From: Sanderia malayensis
Lineage: Eukaryota; Cnidaria; Scyphozoa; Semaeostomeae; Pelagiidae
Assembly: GCA_013076295.1 (NCBI GenBank)
Contig: RQOL01000876.1
Span: 3,100,001-3,164,000, forward strand
Direction of reading: 5' to 3'
Length of the DNA: 64,000 nucleotides
Below the pieces are notes generated by a model that saw nothing but the letters and a program-made list of their open reading frames with translations, made no database searches and was not told the DNA's origin. This document shows positions 38,301 to 50,634 of the stretch, piece by piece (positions within the stretch are counted from its first letter, which is position 1; each line of letters starts with the position of its first letter). Both the position numbers and the translations under genes were made by a program.

Positions 38301-41300
38301 ATCAATAACAACTGAGCAACCAAGTTGTTGAGCGTCAATCCTAAAAAATACCAAAATTAAATAACATATGTGGAATATAATACTGTTACCAAACCGAACT
38401 AGAATAAACGGAGTAGCAAAGTAGAACAAACGAAGTCAGATTTATTTAGGCATAGCTTACCTTGGTATTCTAGAATAATACATAAACAACTTTGCAAGTT
38501 CTGTACTTGAAATGTCTGGATTTTCCCAACAACTATCATTGGATTTAACGATGATCACAGCGCCTCCCCTTTTGTCTCTAGTTCCTGAAATTAACAAAAA
38601 TTGCCCATTAAAAATAAATGACAAAAACATCATGCTATAAATAGAAAAATGCAAAATGCTTTGGTAATCTAATTTTTACCTGGAAGGTAGGCAACTTGGC
38701 TGTGGAGAATTTCAAAATCAAGTTCCAGAATATGCAATGGTTTGTCATTCAATTCTTCAAGCAAAATTCTTTTGGCTTCTTCATCTATGACCATTGATTC
38801 GCCTGCAAGTAGGACACGCGAATCATAGTAAAGCATGACATAAATGATGTAAACAGCAGATTGAGAATAAATATAAAATTAAAGACAGTCCACCCCTGGG
38901 TGAAAATAAACTCATATTGCTTGATAATAGAGCAACGTAACTCCCAAGGAGGCAAAGAAAATGGAAAATACAATGGTCTCCGTCACCTCTTGATAAAGAT
39001 ACTTGGGTCTTGAGCTCTGTGGGTGGAGGGGTTTTTGTGGACAAAATATTGCGCCATGTTTTACGGTTAAGACCATTTCTTGTCCAGATGATACAATTTG
39101 AAAACATGAAGCGATTTTTTGCTTCCTTCCTCAGATTCTCAGCCCAATCTTCAGAGCACATGTAAATACAATCATCTGTGGCAAGTGTCTTTGATTGCAG
39201 CCCAGAATCGTAGAATTTCAGCTGTAATTTACGAGGTAATGTCGAGGACAGATGCAAATAGAAATCCCCCTTATGAAGGGAGATCTTCAGAGCACATGGA
39301 TGGATGACAAACTTGACAATTCGCTCGTATTTTTCCACCCACGAATACTCAGAACAATCATTATCAATTTGTGAATTATGCAGCTGAAAAACAATAAGAA
39401 AGAAAAATAATAAACAAACATTTGTTAATGCAAACAATTTTTGAGGGAAAAATTGCAAATTAAATTTGTTTATGAAAGCTTTATGCACAAAAAGAGCTTG
39501 CATGGAAATTTCTCCTTGGAACTTCGAATATCTAAATTTTCCAATTTTCTTAGATTTCAGAAATCCAATATACTGAACTTTCTTGAACTCTTTGGGGAAC
39601 CGATTACTGCTTTCTTATAAAAACACGTGAAAAAACGCGATGAAATGAAATGATTCATAAATAAGAATGATAAAGAAGAGGTCGGATATCCCCATAGAAA
39701 GAAAGATTGCGATGAAAATAGCACCAAGTGGAAGTGGTCCAATAGTAACGGAAGAATAACAACCATATCGAGGGCAATTAAGAGTGAAGCAAACTGTGCA
39801 AAACAGATATAAAGGAACTTCAAAAACGTTAGAAAGATTGATTAGAAAGAAGTATTCACCTCTACAGCTGATCTCATTGAGTCAAGCATTAATACAAATG
39901 GTTTCAAGTAGCACTTGAGAAACTCGTTGTCATTTCCACCATAATCATCTTTGCAGACTTTTCGGAATGTCCCCAGATGATTCTTGAGAAGAGATGTCTC
40001 ACATAGCACCTGCCAATCTTCGTTTCCCTGTAATGAAATAATGATATATATATGAACTTGCAATATAAAGTGCTTCGCTTCGAAGCATGAACAAACGATG
40101 GTCATTGTTTACATGTAAAGATAATTACCATTCTCAAAACAACGTGTCATATATGCGAGAATGAATCAAGATTTTGGCGAAGAACTTTAGGTTACACTGT
40201 AAATAGAGCTATCTGTTTACTTGTATTCGTCAACAAGTAGTGAACCATAATCAACAACCCACTCTGTGATACAACTCTCAGTAATTACCAATTGAATGCT
40301 CGGCCCACGGCGTAAACCACATCATAATCAAAAGTATTCCTCAAGCAGCACTAATACATTAATAATTAATCAGACATAACATGAAACAGGATGAAATGAA
40401 CCCATTTCCAAACTATAGCTTCATATTTAGCACAATCAAGTATATGATATTACAGGAAACTATCAGTGTGAAAATTAAAGTAGCATGGAATTGTTTTGTT
40501 TCCGAGAGGTCCGGTATTAGGACAAGGTTCATCGCTTATCTTGCTGCGTACAATGGCACATTAGTAATCACAACAGAAAATCTTTGAGCCATGACAGCCT
40601 ATTATTTCAACAATGAAGAACTGAGAAAGTACAAAACACAATCAATGTCAGTGTTCTTATTGCGAAATTCGAAGACGACGTCAGAAAAAATAAATTTGGA
40701 TTTGGCAATTTCAAAAAAAACCAAAATTGTTCGATATTGCTGTTCATCATAAGTTCCTGCACAGAAAAAGAAATATCTGGATTCTCTAGCATCAATACTT
40801 GCAACGAAAACCCTGAATCTAGCGACCTTGACATTCCTTAATGCAAAAACCTAGAGTCAATTGAAAACCAAGTATATACCATGAACGTCCAAATTGCCAA
40901 ATTGACATTTTGAAATAGACCGAAATTTGGTAAACAAATAGTCGAAACCTACTCATTAGGGCCTTCTGATCATTTTGAGACAAGTTTCAGCTCTCTAGGA
41001 CAATTGGTTCAAAAGTTGGTCCGAGGGGTGGCCGCTACAAGTAAATTACTTTACGTATACTCCATGAACGTTGATATTGCCAAATTGACATTTTGAAATA
41101 GACCGAAATTTGGCAAACAAATAGCCGAAACCTACTCATTAGGGCCTTCTGATCATTTTGAGACAAGTTTCAGCTCTCGAGGACAATTGGTTCAAAAGTT
41201 GGTCCGAGGGGTGGCCGCTACAAGTAAATTAGCTACTTTACGTATACTCCATGAACGTTGATATTGCCAAATTGACATTTTGAAATAGACCGAAATTTGG

Positions 41301-44300
41301 TAAACAAATAGTCGAAACCTACTAATTAGGGCCTTCTGATCATCTTGAGACAAGTTTCAGCTCTCTAGGTCAATTGGTTCAAAAGTTGGTCCCAAGGGGT
41401 GGCTGCAACAAGTGAATTACTTTACGTATACTCCATGAACGTTGATATTGCCAAATTGACATTTTGAAATAGACCGAAATTTGGCAAACAAATAGCCGAA
41501 ACCTACTCATTAGGGCCTTCTGATCATTTTGAGACAAGTTTCAGCTCTCTGGGACAATTGGTTCAAAAGTTGGTCCCGAGGGGTGGCCGCTACAAGTAAA
41601 TTACTTTACGTATACTCCATGAACGTTGATATTGCCAAATTGACATTTTGAAATAGACCGACATTTGGTAAACAAATAGTCGAAACCTACTCATTAGGGC
41701 CTTCTGATCATTTGGAGACAAGTTTCAGCTCTCTGGGACAATTGGTTCAAAAGTTGGTCCCGAGGGGTGGCCGCTACAAGTGAATTACTTTATCTATACA
41801 CCATGAACGTTAATATTGCCAAATTGACTTTTCGAAATAGACCGAAATTTAGTAAACAAATAGTCGAAACCTACTAATTAGGGCCTTCTGATCATTTTGA
41901 GACAAGTTTCAGCTCTCTAGGACAATTGGTTCAAAAGTTGGTCCCGACGGCTGGCTGCAACAAGTGAATTACTTTATGTATATATCTGGTTCTCGGACTG
42001 GGGACCACAATTTCTAAAAAGTGTGCAAATTTTTGTAGATATTCCTATTCATCATAGGTTTCTTCACAGAACAAAAACTATCTGGACTCTCTAGCATGGA
42101 TACTTGCAACAAAAACCCTGAATCTAGCGACCTTAAAAATTTCTAATTTAAAAACGTACAGTCAAATAAAGGACCAAGTGTCTAGTTCTTGGAATGGGGG
42201 CCACAATTTCTAAAAATGTCCACATTTTTTTAGATATTGCTGTTCACCATAAGTTTCTGCACATAACAAGAATTATTAACCGCATGCAATATCAAGATAA
42301 CAGAAAATATCTTGGCAATAATATGTATGTAAAAACCTACGCAATAATGCTAGGTAATAAACACAATTTATGTAGATCAGTAAATAGGCTTTTGTCAAAC
42401 TGATAAATAATTAATAATGTTATATTACCTTTGCCTTCGCCATAAATATAGCATGGATTTTTATGTTTTCAAGAAGCAATGCATTGAAACTCAAAGGTGG
42501 ACCCCGCTCAAGACAAGATTTTCACCGAGATCAGAAATATTCAGAAAATACCAGGCCTGTTTATGACCTTGTTAAATGTTAATCCATTGTCAAAGATAGC
42601 GTTGTCAAGCGGTGTTGTACTCTTTTCATTCAATGGAGACAGGCATATAATGACGAGGACTAATGAATGAAAATATTCAAAAGGAACATTATCCTATGCA
42701 AACAGTGACTTGGCCTTTGGAATACGACAAAGGTGCAACCGATTAAAAATGACAACAATCTACAAACATCGCCCAATGCTGCCGGGCAGTAAATTACATC
42801 TTTTTATTCAAAATTATGCTGCACAACTTAAAGTATTCGATGATTTTGCTGTGGAGAAGTATTGAGGAATGTGATAAAGACGAAATCTGAAGACAATAAA
42901 AAACTGAATAGGCGGGGAAGGGAGTGTCTTCCAAATTGCACCTGCATAAGGCATCTGCAATATGGACAAGGTGTCCAGCCTCATTTTCGTGCAAATGGGG
43001 AATCTCCATAGGGGACAACGATAAGAATGAGAAAAAAGATTTGTCAGTCACGTCCGAAACTCAATACACTCTTTTCTTTTTATAAGAATAAACTTTATAA
43101 GAATAATGAGGCTCAAAATTCGTGAAATTTGAGAAAATTTTAAGAATATTGTCAGGCTCACAATCTTGTGAAACTATCATTTTTAGCAGGCGCTTTTTAT
43201 TTTTGAATTGGTGTGTTTTTCACAGGCAATGGTTTTAAATACACTCATCCAAATTTCGATGAAAGTGTCGATACAATCTGTGCTACAGGAATTAAGGACT
43301 TATTCTGTTAGCCATTGTAATAGTTATGCGTTTTGGCATTGATTATAATAATAGCAGTGTATTGCCATATCCGTATCTTCTGCAGCGCTAAGAATAATTT
43401 AAGAATATTCCGGGACTCAAAATAGAAAAAAATTAAGAATAATGAGGCTCAGCAAAAAATTAAGCATTCTTATAAAACGAAAAGAGTGTACACGTCTTAA
43501 ATATTAGTGTAGGAATTAAATATTAAACGAAATTAATTCTTACTCATATACAGGGTGGCCAAATAGACCATTGGATATTTCATGTCATTATTCAAATCAT
43601 TGTAAATAGTTCATTTAATAATTAAATGCCCCAAATCATTTCATCTTATTAAGAATAATTTTCACACTAAGTAGTAATTCTCTCTTTTTTCATCATTTGG
43701 GAATATTCATTTTAATTCTAAACAAATCGAATCAGTAAACATATTTAAACTCAAATTCCTTGAGCTCAACACCTCACAATTTATCCCCCAGATCCTTAAC
43801 AACGATTATTTACAAAAAGAGCCTACCACAAGACCACTGATTTTAAGACTGTTAAGTAACAAAAATAACTTCAAGTCGAGAATAGAATGGAAATTGGATA
43901 ACAATTTCAACATATCTTCCGTGCAGTGAGAATATCTTGAATATGAGTATATATTTTCAATGTCAAGATCCCGTGGTCAACGTGACATTTTATTGAAAGG
44001 CATAATTTCTCAACATGTGCCAATTAGCCAATTGCGAAAATAATTCGTACATTTTACGATTTGTCACAATTTCCAATTGAAATATCTTTGAACTCGTTTT
44101 AAATTATAGTATATAAAGTGAAAAACAGCGTCTGAATTCTAATCGCTTCTTCCCTTTCTAGCCTGTGCAAACATGATTTTCAAGCGCATTTCAAAATATT
44201 CCAACAGTGAAAAGAAAGGCAAATGTTTGAAATATTACTCACAAGACAAACAAACTTGATGAAAGATCAAATTTTCGACACTAAAATTTCTAAAGTTTGA

Positions 44301-44507
44301 AAACTCCATAAGAAAACAATAACTAGTTCCCCGAACCATACAAAAATCCCTTCTATATTACGATTACGGAGCACTTTTTCATGCCCAAACAGATTGATCT
44401 TCGCACAAATGCAGCAGTTTTAGGCCGCGACACACTTTTGCATGCCAAAATTTATAATCAAATTTGCTCAATGTAGAAAAAAGATAACTCACCTCCTCAA
44501 CTTCCAT
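32377..44507 (-). CDS. PLEKHG4: PLEKHG4/puratrophin-like RhoGEF (SEC14-spectrin-DH-PH)
   Basis: This gene encodes a guanine-nucleotide exchange factor for Rho GTPases. A 15-nt coding exon (MEVEE, 44493-44507) joins in phase 0 across a 4,465-bp intron to [10 protein letters not shown] (exon starts 40027). Next come a SEC14-like region ([13 protein letters not shown]...[17 protein letters not shown], about 38350-38590) and spectrin-type helices (36340-37930). The DH domain ([20 protein letters not shown] at 35950 through [19 protein letters not shown] to [20 protein letters not shown]) is followed by [26 protein letters not shown] and the PH domain (about 33900-34560). The Ser-rich tail (33600-32750) splices from AKK to a final exon (32377-32463), [16 protein letters not shown]. 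The SEC14, DH and PH peptides match PLEKHG4 closely; ARHGEF40 is the alternative. Confidence 0.9.
34186..34262. repeat. 17/18-bp tandem repeat, four copies
   Basis: Units of about CTACTGAAGAAGATGTGC recur with GAAGAAGATG at 34191, 34208, 34226 and 34243. They sit in an intron of the RhoGEF gene, between two PH-domain exons. Confidence 0.8.
40600..42290. repeat. Flanking repeat family bracketing the 184-bp array
   Basis: A second diverged repeat of about 190 bp occurs at about 40690-40850, 41988-42177 and 42178-42290. Landmarks are ATATTGCTGTTCATCATAAG, CTCTAGCAT, ATACTTGCAAC and CCCTGAATCTAGCGACCTT, plus TGGGGACCACAATTTCTAAA at the start of the last two copies. One copy lies before the 184-bp array and two lie after it, so the array looks inserted in or expanded from this older series. 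Confidence 0.75.
40881..41986. repeat. 184-bp tandem array, six copies (intron 1 of RhoGEF)
   Basis: Units begin ATGAACGTTGATATTGCC and start at 40881, 41064, 41251, 41435, 41619 and 41803; periods are 183-187 bp. Inside each are TTTTGAAATAGACCGAAATT, GGGCCTTCTGATCATTTTGA, GACAAGTTTCAGCTCTC and GGTTCAAAAGTTGGTCC. Copies differ by a few percent, so the array was recently homogenised. The whole array is intronic and does not encode a continuous protein. Confidence 0.97.
43067..43488. mobile_element. TA-flanked MITE (Tc1/mariner-like), 422 bp
   Basis: The terminal inverted repeats begin CACTCTTTTCTTTTTATAAG at the left and, as reverse complement, CACTCTTTTCGTTTTATAAG at the right; 22-23 of the first 24 bases match. 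TA dinucleotides flank both ends (43065-43066 and 43489-43490), as expected for Tc1/mariner-type insertion. The subterminal motif ATAATGAGGCTCA recurs inside. No transposase frame is present. It lies in the long first intron of the RhoGEF gene. Confidence 0.88.
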
Positions 44508-45402
44508 GTTCGATGTTTAACAAGTCGCAATGTTTAAAAAGTCATGGTTATTTGAATAAAAACAGATTTCAATCTTCTATGGGCAGTTTTCAAGAATAAT
44601 TTTCTTCTTCAAAACAGATTACTTCTTTCCTTGCCACACCACAGACTGGGTACCAGGAACTTTAATGACTACTTCCCTTTGATCGTCACTTGTATAATGA
44701 AGTGAGCAATATTTTCTGCTTTCAGCTCAGAATTCGAGAGGGGTGTAACATTTATCCCCTTTTCATATACTTTGTTTTTGACTGCTTTCTATAACAAAAA
44801 CTTTTATTAATATACAAAAACATTTATTGAAATTTAGATAAGTTCACATGGCCACACTTGGGTGCTTTTATTTTTCAAAGTTGAAAGGATTATTAGCGTC
44901 GAATTACTCATGGTTTCGCAAGATAATGAACAAAAAATAAGCAAGATAAAATTCAAAGGGGTTGGGATTATCAATGGGTTTAATTCACCATTTCCCAGAA
45001 GCAATTTGAGGAGACGAAACTTAGTTTGAAAAGAAGGTATATCTGAAAGCCAAAAGGAAAGCTCCCAAAATTCTGAAAACAAAATGAAAATATTAGAGAA
45101 ACTCTTTTGCTGTCAGCTTTATTGTTATTATTTTTATTATTATTATTATTACTATTATTATTATTAACTTATTTATGTTATTATGTGTTTGACGTCATCG
45201 AAGTTTTCAAAACGAGACTAGAGGGCGGTGTTACGTGAATTTCAAAGTCCAACTCCAAAAACATAAAAAATTGAAAAAGTGTGAAAACATTCTGTTCGTT
45301 TTGGAAGCGTAAGATTACATTGCGAAAGGCATGATCTTGCTCATGATTTCAAGCTTTCTCAGCTAGAAAAGATATCTTGCTGATTATTTTTACGAAGCTA
45401 AC
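44508..45402. promoter_or_regulatory. Divergent promoter region, RhoGEF and PEDS1
   Basis: This 895-bp space separates the start codons of two divergent genes. It holds an (ATT)n tract at about 45124-45166 and a full palindromic CRE, TGACGTCA, at 45190-45197, 206 bp upstream of the PEDS1 start. I see no coding sequence in it. Confidence 0.5.
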
Positions 45403-46795
45403 ATGGTACTAGATGCAAGGATTATAAATGCAGCAAAATCCGAGGATTTCAAAAATGCTGCAAACTCAGACCCGAAGCAAGCAGCTGACAACAATGGCCT
45501 GTCAAAACAAACACACTTTCGCGGAGAAAACTCGAAAGTTAAAGAAAAGAAAGAGATATTAGCAACTGGTTATACACCAGGTAAAAATAATTACGGTCCT
45601 ATATTGTATTTTAATCTGGTTTAGATGGTATAACAAGCGTACTTTTGCACGCATCATGAACAAGGCCTCAGCTTAGGCCCGTCCTGCGGCTTGCAAATTT
45701 GAAACTGGCGGTGCATGGCTTTCTCGGAAAAACATACAAATAATTTTATAAATTTGTGTTTTATAGGAAAGCGAAGGCTAGAGATTTTCAGCATAACTAC
45801 AGCTACGATCCTCATTATTATATATTTCGTTCAACTTGTTTTGAATTGTCCGAACACGAGTTTGAAATCGCTCTTTTTTGCAATTTGTAAGTGGATGTAA
45901 ATGAATTTTATTCATACCTGTTTTCGACTTCCCTTTTCATTTATCCGCCTCTTGCCTCTTTGAACACATGCTGGATGCAACTTTTCAAAATAAAAGAAGC
46001 TATTTTCATGCACACCTACTTCTCAATTTAATTAGTATGAATGAATGTTTAACTGTGAATTTTTATTGATAGTTTTGGGAATACTCACTGCGGATTTTCT
46101 TTCTGGATTGGTTCATTGGGGAGCGGACAGTTGGGGGTCAATTGAAATTCCAATCGTTGGCAAGGTATTTAGACATTCTTCAACTCGAGAGGTGTTAATT
46201 TGACAAAGAGACAAACAACTTGTTACTGACGATAATTTTATTCATAATCTCGTGTGAAAAATAAAACAAAAGAATGCGAAGTATTTATTATAATTGCAGT
46301 TTGTTTTTCACCCCACAGGCATTTATTCGTCCCTTCAGAGAGCACCATGTTGACCCAACTGCCATTACAAGACACGATGTCATCGAGACGAATGGGGACA
46401 ATTGTCTCTTGATTATTATGCCATTCGCGATTCAAGCATGCAGATATTTTGCATGCCCAGCTGAAAGTCTGAAGGGGTCATATTTCTGGGATGTATATCT
46501 GTTCGCATTGGGAGTTTTTGTCACGTTGACAAACCAGTTCCATAAATGGTCACATACTTACTTTGGTTTGCCAAAGTTTGTGAGAATTCTGCAAGATCTA
46601 CACGTCATTCTGCCAATAAAGCACCACAGAGTTCACCACGTCGCCCCACATGAGACATATTTCTGCATAACAACAGGATGGCTTAACTATCCACTTGAAC
46701 GTATCCGATTTTGGAGCTCCCTAGAATGGCTTATCGAGAAATCATCTGGCTACAAACCAAGAGTTGATGACCTTAATTGGATTAAAGAAAAGTAA
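45403..46795 (+). CDS. PEDS1: Plasmanylethanolamine desaturase (TMEM189/Kua)
   Basis: This ER membrane enzyme introduces the vinyl-ether double bond of plasmalogens. Four exons (45403-45580, 45767-45886, 46073-46164, 46319-46795) join in frame to 288 codons; the human protein is 270 aa. Two hydrophobic segments, [20 protein letters not shown] and [15 protein letters not shown], flank the His-rich catalytic residues. These are HWGAD in [38 protein letters not shown], and [20 protein letters not shown] followed by [11 protein letters not shown]. That His-box set is specific to PEDS1/Kua. The end, [13 protein letters not shown], also matches. It is not fused to a UBE2V-like domain, unlike the human read-through gene. 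It diverges from the RhoGEF gene and lies tandem to the Kelch gene. Confidence 0.96.
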
Positions 46796-47427
46796 AAAAA
46801 ATTGATGAATGAACTTACGCTTTTTTCAAAACTCCTCCAAATTTGACGCCTTCATTTTGACATAACACTTGACCATTGATTTTCTCATTGGTTAGAATTT
46901 GTGGTTTTTTATTTTTTATTTAAATAACGGGAATAAGAATACAATATTTAGTAACAATTATGAACATTTTTCTTGGTTTTTATTATGCTTTCCTGTACGC
47001 TTCATATATCTCACACAGATATTGCTGACATCTTGCTGTTTAACAAGCTAATTTTTGCAATTCACGGTAACTTATCTTTCCCTGAATCTAAAAAGAAAAT
47101 AATAAGTATTTTATTATTGATTTATTATTTGCGCCATGCCTTATACTCTCAGATCAAATTGTAGTTCTCTCGCGCTTTTCATCTCCAAGGAAATCTCTGA
47201 CGGGACCTCGCTTTCAAATCGAGACTAAATATGTTCCAAATTCTTTTAATCTGACGCGAAATGCAATTCGAAAACTCTTTGCCGTTAGCGCAAAGAGTTT
47301 AGCGCAAACGAACTGTCCTAGCATTCGACAAATAGTTCCACAGAATGTAGGGGTATTGGAATAACAGCAAATGTTTGAGAAGACACAGAACTGCGAGTTG
47401 AACCGTCCATTTCTTGTAGTTGTCTAA
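46796..47427. other. Intergenic region between PEDS1 and the Kelch gene
   Basis: It holds the PEDS1 3' UTR and the Kelch-gene promoter. It is AT-rich with no recognisable gene. A frame at 46973-47164 has no family features and is likely chance. Confidence 0.6.
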
Positions 47428-49745
47428 ATGTTTGGGCTCATGATGTTTGCTATGACCAAGTCGCAAGGATACTGTGACTACTCCGATGAGGAATATCCAC
47501 AGGCTCTTCTTCATCGATTGGACGAGCTGAGAAAAAGTGGTCACTTTGGATTCTGTGATGTTATACTTCGCGTTGAGAATCAAGATTTCACTTCGCATAA
47601 GAATATCCTTGCGGCTTGCTCAGATTATTTCTATGCAATGTTCAATGGCAATATGAAGGAAAGTCGTGAAAGGACAGTAAGGCTGAGCGGCGTTGATCCA
47701 GAGATCATGAAACACGTCCTAAGGTACATCTATACAGGCGAGATCAAACTGCAACCAGATAATGTCGAGCTTGTTCTGCAGGCAGCCAACCTGATGCTGA
47801 TCAAATCACTGAAAGAAGCTTGCTGTAAATACCTGATGAATGCATTGAACGTCGGCAATTGTTTGGGCATGCAAGGCTTCGCAGAGGCATACGCATGCAC
47901 GGAGTTGCACGAAGCCATCACCAAATTTGTACACGAGAATTTCGGCTACGTCACGCACAATGAAGAGTTCTTGCTTCTTTCTGTGCAGCAACTCAACTCT
48001 CTCCTGTGCAGTGATGAGCTAAGTGTGCTGAATGAAGAGAAAGTCTACGAAGCTCTCATCAGATGGGTGAAATACGATGTAAGAAATCGAAAGCGATGTT
48101 TTCCCGATCTCATCGAACATGTCAGATTTCCAATGATATCACCGGATTATCTCGTCGATCAAGTCGAATCGGAGTCGCTGTTTCAGGATTATCCGAAATG
48201 CAGGGAGTTGGTAACTGAAGCACACCACTTTCATCTGCTGCCGAGTAGAAGGGGCTGGTTTCAAACTGTCAGAACTCGACCGAGAAAATACGAGAATACA
48301 AATGAGCTGCTGATCGCTTGTGGTGGCAATGGCGAAGCATCAAATCACTCGACAGGTAAGAAAATCGTTGATCAGTAAGCATATAATACCATAAACTTGA
48401 TAACATTGAAATATAATAAAGAGGGTGCGCTGTAAGCAAGCGTAAAACTGGGATTCTTTGAGGTTCTACGTTTCACGACTACGTTTCACTCACAATATTG
48501 CACGCATCTTTCATTTCCGTTCCAGTTTATTCGTACAACCTTGTCAAAGGAAGCTGGACAGAATTGCCAAAACTGATACCAGAACGAGGTTATCACGGTG
48601 TAGCCTCGATTGAAGGCGAGATGTACGTTGCTGGAGGCTTCAATAATCCAGCTTCGGAAACACTTGACACAGGTCAGCTTCAATCAGCATTACATCTCCA
48701 TGAAATCCACCTGTAAATGCATAACGTAAGCAGAACAGGTGGAGGTTGTCTCACAGGCACATATGCACTTGCTATTTCTATAATCTATAGATTTCCATAG
48801 ACCAACTGAGCCATAATTCTTTCAAAACAGGCAAGAAGTATGACATTGAGACAAGTTCATGGCAAACAATTGCATCAATGCACACGCGAAGAAGCAAAAT
48901 GAGCATGGTTGAATGCAATGGCTTGATCTACGTTATGGGAGGCTTCGATGGCTCAACAACTGTCAACTCTGTTGAATGTTATAATCCAACAACCAATCGA
49001 TGGGCCTTCGTAGCTCCAATGATGACCAGAAGACGTTGCACATGCGCAGTAACAGCTGTAAATAATATGGTCTACGTCATCGGTGGACATGATGGGGCAC
49101 AGATTCTCAATACGATCGAAAAGTATGACACAGAGAGGTATGTCATGATCTCGCAATAATTATGAGTAATCTCAAGTTGCCTTGTCTAATATCTCCAGGT
49201 ATTGTTGTGCAATGTATCCAGGTATCATGATGCAACATCGGCAGTAGCGATCAATATTTATGATTGCATAATATCATTTGTCGTTGAACTGCGTGTAATG
49301 TAGCTTTCTTTTCATTTCTCAAAGGGATGCTTGGAGTCTCAATGACGTCACATCTATGAGCGAACGACGGTCATTCCCTTGCGCCGTTACGATCGAAGAA
49401 AGCATTTACGTAATGGGTGGTTACGATGGCAACGACACGCTTCGCACTTGCGAGGTGTATAACACGGAAACGAACCAGTGGACGAGCATTGAACCGATGA
49501 ATGTGGCCAGATCGAATGCAGGTGCAGCACACATGAATCGAAAGATATTCGTAGTTGGAGGTTGGGATGGAGTCAGTCTATCGTCAGTAGAGTACTATGA
49601 TCTAGTCACCAATGAATGGATACGCGTGAACAATCTGCCAAGAGCAACCACAGGGATACGATGTTGTGTATTGGTGCAGCAACAATCCAACGAACAAAAA
49701 CCGAAGCATAAATCGGGGAGAGGTTCAAGTTGTTGTATCTGTTGA
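47428..49745 (+). CDS. BTB-BACK-Kelch (KLHL family) Cul3 adaptor
   Basis: Probably a substrate adaptor of Cullin-3 ubiquitin ligases. Four exons: 47428-48355, 48526-48672, about 48832-49137, and about 49325-49745. Exon 1 encodes the BTB domain (GFCDVILRVENQDFTSHKNI through LRYIYTGEIKLQPDNVELVL) and the BACK domain (NALNVGNCLGMQGFAEAY through LIRWVKYDVRNRKRCFPDL). Six kelch blades follow, each with a GG-turn: LLIACGG, MYVAGGFN, IYVMGGFDG, VYVIGGHDG, IYVMGGYDG and IFVVGGWDG. An in-frame Met at residue 9 is an alternative start. The C-terminus is RGSSCCIC, a possible lipidation signal. The KLHL subtype cannot be named from the sequence alone. Confidence 0.93.
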
Positions 49746-50634
49746 TGTACGAATGGATGCATTGGCATCTTATGGACCCTCAGGCAGATTTAATGGTTAA
49801 TCATTAAATTATATAAATAATAAAGCATAATTTATACGGTCATGTATTATCATATATTATCATAGCTAATTATCATGGCATGGGCACTTGGTAATTTGAA
49901 AAACCCAAATTCGATATGAACTTGTTATTGATGAATTTTCATCAACTTTGAGATTTACTACCATGCTAATTAACACTCCTATAGAATGCTTTGACATCAC
50001 CCGAGGCATCCATAAATGCAGATATCTACAAACCATCCAAAACACTCTTTGAAATAGCAGAGCATAGTTTAGAAAAAGTATTGTAGCTAGACCCATACAG
50101 CAAATGGTATTCGATTTCTCCTTACAGCTTTTAAAATTGCAGCACATATGTTCGAAGCATTTAAAGGTTTATGAAATAGCTTGTTATAAATTAGGCAGTA
50201 GATTGACCTGTTTACAACTAAAAGGAACTTTGCAAATTAAAATGGTTTAAAAACGTGTATCTCTTTTTCAAACATTCGAACACAGCATAACAATATCTAC
50301 AACAGCCTTTACGAAAGCGTAAACCAAATAGAGCGATAAACTGGGATAAAATGAGTAAAATATGCAAGAACAGGAGAGGGGGCATAAAGTCTAAGGGAGG
50401 GAGGGGCGGATATTCTCGACATCCTATGGTAACAAAGTACCTTTTGATATCAGTTGATGAAGCCCACATTCCGTGTAGTTGTTAAGAGTGTGTTTTGCGG
50501 TCTGTGCGAGTCTCGAAGATAATTTAAACGTACGATGAAATAATAATAAATGAGATGAAATAATTGAAAAAACCTGGTTGTAGTAGATGCATCAGTTCAT
50601 CCCTGATAAGCACGTGATCTAACTTTTGTTTCAC
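49746..50634. other. Intergenic region between convergent genes
   Basis: It holds the 3' ends of the Kelch gene (+) and UBA2 (-), with AATAAT-rich sequence just after 49800. I see no coding signal. Confidence 0.6.
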
